Source: a virus
Reading direction: 5' to 3' (one strand)
IMG/VR virus record: IMGVR_UViG_3300030107_000659
Span: 1 to 21,838 of that record
DNA length: 21,838 bases
Shown: positions 17,404 to 21,838 of the stretch, one piece after another
How positions within the stretch are numbered: the first letter of the stretch is position 1
Layout of the letters: each line of letters begins with the position of its first letter
The notes under the pieces: generated by a model
Seen by the model: only the letters and a program-made list of their open reading frames with translations
Told to the model about the DNA's origin: nothing
Database searches by the model: none
Program-made: the position numbers and the translations under genes

Positions 17404-18413
17404 TGACATTAAAATTAAATGGTAGCTCATCGGGTCACGTCAACCTAGATGCAAAAGCTGCGGCAGCCAGTAACACACTGACGCTGCCAGATACGGCGAA
17501 TGGTGAATTAGTAGCAGCTGATAGTTCAGGGCATATTAATTTAGCAGATGATAAAGAGATAAAATTAGGTACTGGTGGAGATTTAAAGATTTATCATAAG
17601 AGTTCTGATAATGGTAATTATATAGAATGCGAAAATAGTAGAACTTTATATTATCAATCAGATAATCACTTCATGTTAGATGAAGCTGGGAATGAATATA
17701 TAATCAAGGGTATTGCTAATGGAGCCGTAGAACTTTATCACAATAACACTAAAACTGTTGAAACGCTCGCAGCTGGTGCCAAAGTAAATGTTGCTACTGC
17801 AGCAACAGCAGAGTTTGGAATACAAGCAGCGTCTAGTCAAAATGCTGAACTTTGGTTATTATCTGATGCTGGTAATCAGTACGGAGATAAAGTAAGACTT
17901 CTTCAGGATGATGGGACTTTAAGTATTGACTTTTATACAGCATCTAATACTTGGACAACTGCTTCAAAATTTACATCTAGTGGGTATGTAACTACACCAT
18001 TAAATCCTGGATTTCATTATAAGCAATATGACAACGCTAGTACTAATGCCGCAATGAATGCTGCTGGAGTGGTTTTATTGTCCGTCAATCTTCATAATAT
18101 AGGAAATAATTATGATACTTCAAATGGTAGATTTACAGCCCCTGTAGCAGGTACTTATTTCTTCTACTTCAATGCATTAATAGATAATAATACTGCGACA
18201 GGTCATCATTATATTGTATTACAGAAGAATGGTAGTGGATATACAACTCTATGTTATACCAGACATAACTTTGCTACTAGTAATGGTGAATACACTGGGA
18301 TGTCTGGTTCAGCAGTTATAAATTTAGCTGTGTCTGATTATGTTACATTTTATTCTTCAGGTGGAATACATAATGGTGGTGAAACTAATGGTGGAGGCTT
18401 CTTATTAGGTTAA
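17403..18413 (+). CDS. Accessory tail protein with C-terminal C1q/TNF-like head
   Basis: The 336-residue protein overlaps the previous stop by one base (TAATG). Residues 1-45 (LNGSSSGHVNLDAKAAAASN, then LTLPDT) form a compact head seen in many marine phage tail proteins, encoded by markedly GC-richer DNA than the rest. Residues about 50-130 are a stem of the DLKIYHKSSDN...NGAVELYHNNTKTVET kind. From about 201 (FHYKQYDNAS) to the end is a C1q-like beta sandwich with the hallmark NGRFTAPVAGTYFFYFNALI (about 240-259), then LQKNGSGYTT, the strand SAVINLAVSDYVTFY and the closing GGGFLLG. C1q/TNF domains trimerise and bind ligands, so this is a good candidate receptor-binding tip. Ligand unknown. 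Confidence 0.82.
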   Translation: MTLKLNGSSSGHVNLDAKAAAASNTLTLPDTANGELVAADSSGHINLADDKEIKLGTGGDLKIYHKSSDNGNYIECENSRTLYYQSDNHFMLDEAGNEYIIKGIANGAVELYHNNTKTVETLAAGAKVNVATAATAEFGIQAASSQNAELWLLSDAGNQYGDKVRLLQDDGTLSIDFYTASNTWTTASKFTSSGYVTTPLNPGFHYKQYDNASTNAAMNAAGVVLLSVNLHNIGNNYDTSNGRFTAPVAGTYFFYFNALIDNNTATGHHYIVLQKNGSGYTTLCYTRHNFATSNGEYTGMSGSAVINLAVSDYVTFYSSGGIHNGGETNGGGFLLG

Positions 18414-18416
18414 ATT

Positions 18417-18686
18417 ATGGCAAATTACACAATTACTCTGACAGACACAGAAACAAAGTCTCTTGAATATGTAGCAGAAAGCAATCAAACTTGGATTGAT
18501 AATGCTGCTAAAAATCGAGCACGTATTGCTAAAGATGAGATTATCTCTTTAAATACAGCACATTGCAATAAAAATGGAGTTGCTATTGCTGTTGGTGAAG
18601 ATGCTCAAGTTACACAAGCATATACGCTTGGTGTTGTTAAAACAGCAACAGCTAGAAAAGAAGAATATTCTGGTCCTCCTGAATAA
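18417..18686 (+). CDS. Small conserved-type hypothetical protein (89 residues)
   Basis: ATG 18417 lies three bases after the previous stop. The product starts with a beta-like MANYTITLTDTETKSLEYVA, followed by a helix around WIDNAAKNRARIAKDEIISL and a more polar end (ARKEEYSGPPE). It is a small soluble protein without signal or membrane segment and with a single Cys. I recall similarly built short proteins next to cyanophage tail-fibre genes but know no function. Placement between two fibre-like genes makes a fibre assembly factor or a small baseplate/tip component plausible, which is inference only. Confidence 0.7.
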   Translation: MANYTITLTDTETKSLEYVAESNQTWIDNAAKNRARIAKDEIISLNTAHCNKNGVAIAVGEDAQVTQAYTLGVVKTATARKEEYSGPPE

Positions 18687-18704
18687 ACCAATGAGGACAC
18701 AATT

Positions 18705-19895
18705 ATGAGTAGATTAAAAACGGATGCTATCCGTAATACAAGTGCCTCGGCGGATGCTTTAACATTCGATACGAATGGGCACGTTACAGCTCCTGGTAAC
18801 TTAACAGTTAGTGGGACTACGACAATTAGTGGTTATCACCCAACTACTAGTAGATCGAATAAAAATTTGATAATAAATGGTGCGATGAATGTTGCTCAAA
18901 GAGGCACTTCGGAGAATACTACAACTGGTATGTACACTGTAGACAGATTTAGAGTTGAAGCAAGCGGTCATGATCAAAGTCCAGATCAAGCTCAACACGC
19001 TTTAACTTCTTCTGATACTGGTCCTTGGGAAAAGGGCTTTAGGTCTTCATGGCTTATAACAAATGGTAATCAAACTAGCGGAGCTGGAGCTGCTGATTCT
19101 CTATATTTAGATTATCGACTTGAAGCGCAAGACCTAGCTAATAGTGGTTGGAATTATAATTCTACGTCTAGTAAAATGACGTTATCATTCTGGGCAAAAT
19201 CTAGCGTTGCTCAGACATTTAGTTTTTGGATATGGACCGCTGATGGAACTTCGCAAGGTTGGTTTACGACTTATACTTTGGCTGCAAATACTTGGAAGAA
19301 AATAACTATTACTTTGCCTGGTGCTGCTAATTTAACCTTTGATAATAATGCCAATATTGGCTTCCAACTAGGTTGGGACTTATTCATGGGTACTGACCAC
19401 ACAAATGCCAGTGCAACAGTTGATCAATGGATTAATTGGTCAGGTGCTAAACGAGCTGTTGGTGGTTCTACTTGGTGGACAACTAATGATGCAACATTTG
19501 AAATGACAGGTGTTCAATTAGAAGTAGGAGATACAGCCACTGACTTCGAGCACAGGAGTTACGGAGATGAATTAACTAGGTGTCAAAGGTATCTAGAAAA
19601 GATTCAAATACATGCCAGTGAGATATTTATGATTGGTACTAATCAATGGGGGAGTCGTACTCCATTAATATTACCTTTTAAAAGTCAAAAAAGAGCAGTA
19701 CCTAGCTGCACTATTGATGCTAGTAGTTTTGATCGTTATGCAATTGAAGATGGTTCTAACGGTACAGTTACAGGAACAGCAGCAGCATACACAACCGATG
19801 GTATGGCAGTTACTTTTGCTGCCTTAGATAATTCGTCTTTATACTGGGCTAATAAAACTGCCACTGGTTATGTACTCGGAGATGCAGAATTATGA
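18705..19895 (+). CDS. Accessory tail fibre with carbohydrate-binding-like jelly roll
   Basis: The 396-residue protein has GAGGA at 18693-18697, seven bases before ATG 18705, one of the few good ribosome sites here. Residues 1-45 form a short head (SRLKTDAIRNTSASADALTF, then LTVSGTTTISG). From about 52 comes NKNLIINGAMNVAQRGT and TVDRFRVEA, the start of a widespread cyanophage tail domain. A CBM-like sandwich follows (LTISFW-type strand KMTLSFWAKSSVAQTFSFWI at about 157-176, then TWKKITITLPG). The hallmark end TGVQLEVGDTATDFEHRSYG lies at about 268-287, followed by DELTRCQRYLEK and a last beta domain. The jelly roll suggests binding of cell-surface sugars. The gene ends in an ATGA overlap with the next one. 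Confidence 0.82.
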   Translation: MSRLKTDAIRNTSASADALTFDTNGHVTAPGNLTVSGTTTISGYHPTTSRSNKNLIINGAMNVAQRGTSENTTTGMYTVDRFRVEASGHDQSPDQAQHALTSSDTGPWEKGFRSSWLITNGNQTSGAGAADSLYLDYRLEAQDLANSGWNYNSTSSKMTLSFWAKSSVAQTFSFWIWTADGTSQGWFTTYTLAANTWKKITITLPGAANLTFDNNANIGFQLGWDLFMGTDHTNASATVDQWINWSGAKRAVGGSTWWTTNDATFEMTGVQLEVGDTATDFEHRSYGDELTRCQRYLEKIQIHASEIFMIGTNQWGSRTPLILPFKSQKRAVPSCTIDASSFDRYAIEDGSNGTVTGTAAAYTTDGMAVTFAALDNSSLYWANKTATGYVLGDAEL

Positions 19896-20059
19896 TTCCT
19901 TATAAATTATTTCCAAAAGATGAAAGGACAAACAAGGATCAACCTTTTATTCTTAGAAAAATAGATAATGCTTCTATACCTACAGATCCAAATAATAGAG
20001 ATTATCAAGACTATCTAGAATGGGTAGCAGAAGGTAACACAGCGGAGGCTGCAGATTAG
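19892..20059 (+). CDS. 55-residue protein with YxxWVAEGNT motif
   Basis: ATG 19892 overlaps the stop of the preceding fibre gene (ATGA). The 55-residue product begins MIPYKLFPKDERTNK, has a charged middle (FILRKIDNASIPTDPNNRDY) and ends DYLEWVAEGNTAEAAD. The ending resembles the Y-x2-W-x-AEGN-T-x-E-x-AD tail seen in many small phage tail-fibre-associated proteins and fibre assembly chaperones. Direct coupling to the fibre gene supports a partner role such as chaperone or attachment peptide, but I cannot name a family. Codon use and overlap make it a real gene. Confidence 0.68.
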   Translation: MIPYKLFPKDERTNKDQPFILRKIDNASIPTDPNNRDYQDYLEWVAEGNTAEAAD

Positions 20060-20097
20060 ACCGTTAGCAAGTCTCTAAACTACGCCATAAACCTATT

Positions 20098-20112
20098 ATA
20101 TTCGGAGAATAT
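20098..20112 (+). promoter_or_regulatory. Hairpin presenting the ribosome site of the next gene
   Basis: The 59-base gap 20060-20118 ends with the perfect inverted repeat ATATTC-GGA-GAATAT. The GGAG ribosome-site core (20104-20107) is the loop plus the first pairing base, 11 bases before ATG 20119. An AT-rich hairpin here could hold or expose the site. No promoter with sensible spacing is visible in the gap. Confidence 0.35.
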
Positions 20113-20118
20113 TCTTAA

Positions 20119-20406
20119 ATGGCCTTAACAGAGTCACAGGAGAACGATAAGATTGAAGTGGTGAACAGATGGAATGTCCAGGTGCGCACTGCTACAATAA
20201 TAAAAAAAGACGGAAAGGAGCTGACACGTTCCTTCCATAGGAAAGTATTAACACCTGGAACATTAGATGCTAGTGATAATCTAGTAGAGACAAATCTCAG
20301 TTCTGAGGATGCAGATGTGAAGGCTATCGCAGAAGCTGCGTGGACTACACAGGTAAAAGCAGACTATAAAGCTTTCTTAATTGCAAACAAATCTAACACT
20401 CCATAA
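20119..20406 (+). CDS. Small hypothetical protein (95 residues) in fibre cluster
   Basis: The 95-residue product starts MALTESQENDKIEVVNRWNV, followed by beta strands (VQVRTATIIKKDGKELTRSF), a middle HRKVLTPGTLDASDNLVETN, and a C-terminal helix (DVKAIAEAAWTTQVKADYKA). It has no signal peptide, membrane segment or catalytic pattern. Short proteins of this build accompany tail genes in marine cyanophages as I remember them, without known function. The gene stands between the 55-residue protein and the next fibre-like gene. Its stop codon overlaps the strong ribosome site of that gene. Confidence 0.72.
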   Translation: MALTESQENDKIEVVNRWNVQVRTATIIKKDGKELTRSFHRKVLTPGTLDASDNLVETNLSSEDADVKAIAEAAWTTQVKADYKAFLIANKSNTP

Positions 20407-20415
20407 GGAGGGTAA
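20404..20415 (+). promoter_or_regulatory. Unusually strong ribosome binding site
   Basis: AAGGAGG (20405-20411) is a perfect Shine-Dalgarno core, overlapping the preceding stop and four bases before ATG 20416. Most genes in this window have weak or no such site, so the following fibre-like protein may be made at a higher rate. Confidence 0.8.
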
Positions 20416-21516
20416 ATGGGATTAACACAAGTTAGCACCGCAGGTGTTAAAGACGATGCAGTAACGGCTGGTAAGATACCAGCCAATGCTGTAGGAGCTA
20501 GTGAACTAGCAGACAACGCTGTTGATACAGCAGCTATAGCAGATGATGCAGTAACAGCAGATAAACTAGCTAATGCAATTAATACAGATATTGCAGCAAA
20601 AACAGTATTAACAGGAAGTACAAATAATACAGTTGCAACAGTTACAGGTGCAAATGCTATTCAAGGTGAGGCGAATCTTACTTTTGATGGAGATGGACTT
20701 GCGGTCAGTGCTAAATTACAAGTTACACACGATAATTGGGATACTGCAAGAGTAGAGAATACAAATGCAGATGCCAATGGTGCTTATCTTGATTTAGTAA
20801 AAAATTCAGCATCTCCCGCTGATGGAGACGAAACAGGAGTAATCAGATTTAGAGCTGATGATGACGCAGGAAATGAACATACTTTTGCAGTAATTCGAGG
20901 TACATCTCCTGATGTTAGTAATGGTGCAGAAAATGGTCAAATTGAGTTCCAGACTTCAAGTGGAGGAACTGTTGCAGAACGACTCAGAATAACGCAATCA
21001 GGGAATCTAAAAATATTAGACGGTGACTTACAAATAAATACTGCTGGACATGGTATTGATTTCAGTACTCATGGTAATGCAGGAGGAATGACAGCTGAGC
21101 TCTTAGACGATTATGAAGAAGGAAATTTCACGCCATCAGTTTCTGGAAGTTCTGGAACAGGAACACCTGCTTATTCTGCTCAACATGGTAAGTATACAAA
21201 AGTAGGTAGACTAGTTAGTGTTGTATTTGACCTCAATGTTTCTTCCTGGTCAGGTGCAAGTGGTAGTCTACAAGTATTACTACCGTTTGCTAATGGATCA
21301 TTTGCAGCAGGTACATCTTGGTATTATTCACCTGTTTGGCACTCTATAGACACCAACTTTATAGGTTCCACTGGTAATTACCGTTCAGGATATATGGGTC
21401 AGAGTTCAACTGCTTTACTACCAAGAATAATCGGCGATACAAATAATGATGCTGGAATGAATGTTAACACCACAGGTCGTATTGCTGGTTCAATGACTTA
21501 TATTACAGATTCATAG
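20416..21516 (+). CDS. Accessory tail fibre / adhesin, second ELLDxYEEGxFTP protein
   Basis: This 366-residue protein begins with stem repeats like those of gp17 (TAGVKDDAVTAGKIPANAVG, NAVDTAAIADDAVTADKLA, about 8-55). ANAIQGEANLTFDGDGLAVS (about 77-96) has its counterpart in gp17 near residues 910-927. Residues about 98-185 form a beta domain (HDNWDTARVEN...GVIRFRADDDAGNEHTFAVI). From about 190 (ERLRITQSGNLKILDGDLQI) it parallels the 324-residue protein at 16429, including GHGIDFS and, from 228, ELLDDYEEGNFTP. The C-terminal half differs strongly from that paralogue (SWYYSPVWHSIDTN, GSMTYITDS), as expected for a receptor-binding tip. It lacks the T7 anchor domain. Translation is driven by a perfect Shine-Dalgarno. 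Confidence 0.78.
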   Translation: MGLTQVSTAGVKDDAVTAGKIPANAVGASELADNAVDTAAIADDAVTADKLANAINTDIAAKTVLTGSTNNTVATVTGANAIQGEANLTFDGDGLAVSAKLQVTHDNWDTARVENTNADANGAYLDLVKNSASPADGDETGVIRFRADDDAGNEHTFAVIRGTSPDVSNGAENGQIEFQTSSGGTVAERLRITQSGNLKILDGDLQINTAGHGIDFSTHGNAGGMTAELLDDYEEGNFTPSVSGSSGTGTPAYSAQHGKYTKVGRLVSVVFDLNVSSWSGASGSLQVLLPFANGSFAAGTSWYYSPVWHSIDTNFIGSTGNYRSGYMGQSSTALLPRIIGDTNNDAGMNVNTTGRIAGSMTYITDS

Positions 21517-21525
21517 ACCGCTAAA

Positions 21526-21838
21526 ATGTCAATCCCTATTCCCTCTGCTAACCTCCCTAAGCCCTTAGACCTGCCTAGAATCGATTTTAAGCCACCTTCA
21601 GCACGTATACCATCATATCGCCCTATGGTGGTCCCTCCGGCTGATCTAGAGCCTCCTGAGGACGTTGAGGCAGAGGAAAAGGAAACAACTGAAACACCTG
21701 AACCACCTACTTTAAAGATTCCAGTTATTGATATTCAAATGCCAATACCTGAAACTGCTGTGGTAGTGACTGCTGTAACAACAGCTGTTATTGCAGTTAC
21801 AACTACAACTGTTACACAATCTTTATTTGAACCGATCA
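21526..21838 (+). CDS. Pro-rich protein with hydrophobic segment, partial (3' end outside window)
   Basis: ATG 21526 lies nine bases after the previous stop, without a Shine-Dalgarno; 104 codons are visible and the frame is open at the right edge. The N-terminus is strongly Pro-rich (MSIPIPSANLPKPLDLPRID, then SYRPMVVPPADLEPPEDVE), followed by an acidic Glu/Thr segment. A second IPVIDIQMPIP stretch leads into a hydrophobic, Val/Ala/Thr-rich helix at about 81-96 (AVVVTAVTTAVIAVTT). I recall similarly built proteins in marine cyanophages annotated only as structural or hypothetical. The layout suggests a virion or membrane-associated protein; a holin is possible but unsupported. The start of the gene is GC-rich compared with most of the window. 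Confidence 0.75.
   Translation, partial: MSIPIPSANLPKPLDLPRIDFKPPSARIPSYRPMVVPPADLEPPEDVEAEEKETTETPEPPTLKIPVIDIQMPIPETAVVVTAVTTAVIAVTTTTVTQSLFEPI

Noticed and set aside
18705-21516. Diversity-generating retroelement target in the fibre region
   Set aside because: No reverse transcriptase, template repeat or adenine-biased variable repeat is visible in the window.

Overview
This window is most likely the structural (late) half of a T7-like cyanophage genome, a podovirus infecting marine Prochlorococcus or Synechococcus. It opens inside a phage-borne psbA gene (photosystem II D1 protein) and then follows the T7 morphogenesis order on the + strand: major capsid protein (gp10), tail tubular proteins A and B (gp11, gp12), gp13-like protein, internal core proteins (gp14, gp15, gp16) and tail fibre (gp17). 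AT-rich sequence, sparse Shine-Dalgarno sites and psbA placed just before the capsid gene all fit the psbA-carrying group of marine picocyanobacterial podoviruses. No gene on the - strand is supported.

Layout. Positions 1-440 hold the last 145 codons of psbA, which stop exactly at the mature D1 C-terminus. Positions 441-968 hold a chain of three tiny, start/stop-overlapping ORFs (a DUF4278-like peptide, a hydrophilic 51-residue protein and a TTG-started one-helix membrane peptide), followed by a structured leader. Positions 969-2162 are the capsid gene, closed by a strong intrinsic terminator at 2176-2205, the place where T7 has its late terminator. Positions 2219-13472 are a tightly packed tail-tube and ejection-core operon, with several overlapping genes and two GTG starts.

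From 13475 to the right edge lies an extended adhesin region. The classical gp17 fibre, which keeps the T7 virion-anchor domain, is followed by four more fibre- or tip-like proteins of 324, 336, 396 and 366 residues. Between them sit three small proteins of 89, 55 and 95 residues. A Pro-rich protein with a hydrophobic C-terminal stretch runs off the end. The four accessory proteins combine shared stem modules with different C-terminal heads: a module with the motif ELLDxYEEGxFTP (used twice), a C1q/TNF-like beta-sandwich, and a carbohydrate-binding-like jelly roll.

How it works together: psbA would keep photosystem II turning over in the infected cell, the gp10-gp16 genes build the capsid, tail tube and DNA ejection apparatus, and the right-hand 8 kb sets host recognition. 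The most interesting signals are the pre-processed D1 C-terminus, the microprotein chain beside psbA, abrupt GC shifts inside genes (notably gp13 and the fibre genes) that suggest module swapping, and the array of interchangeable adhesins with small partner genes. All assignments come from reading the sequence and remembered families; no database search was run.
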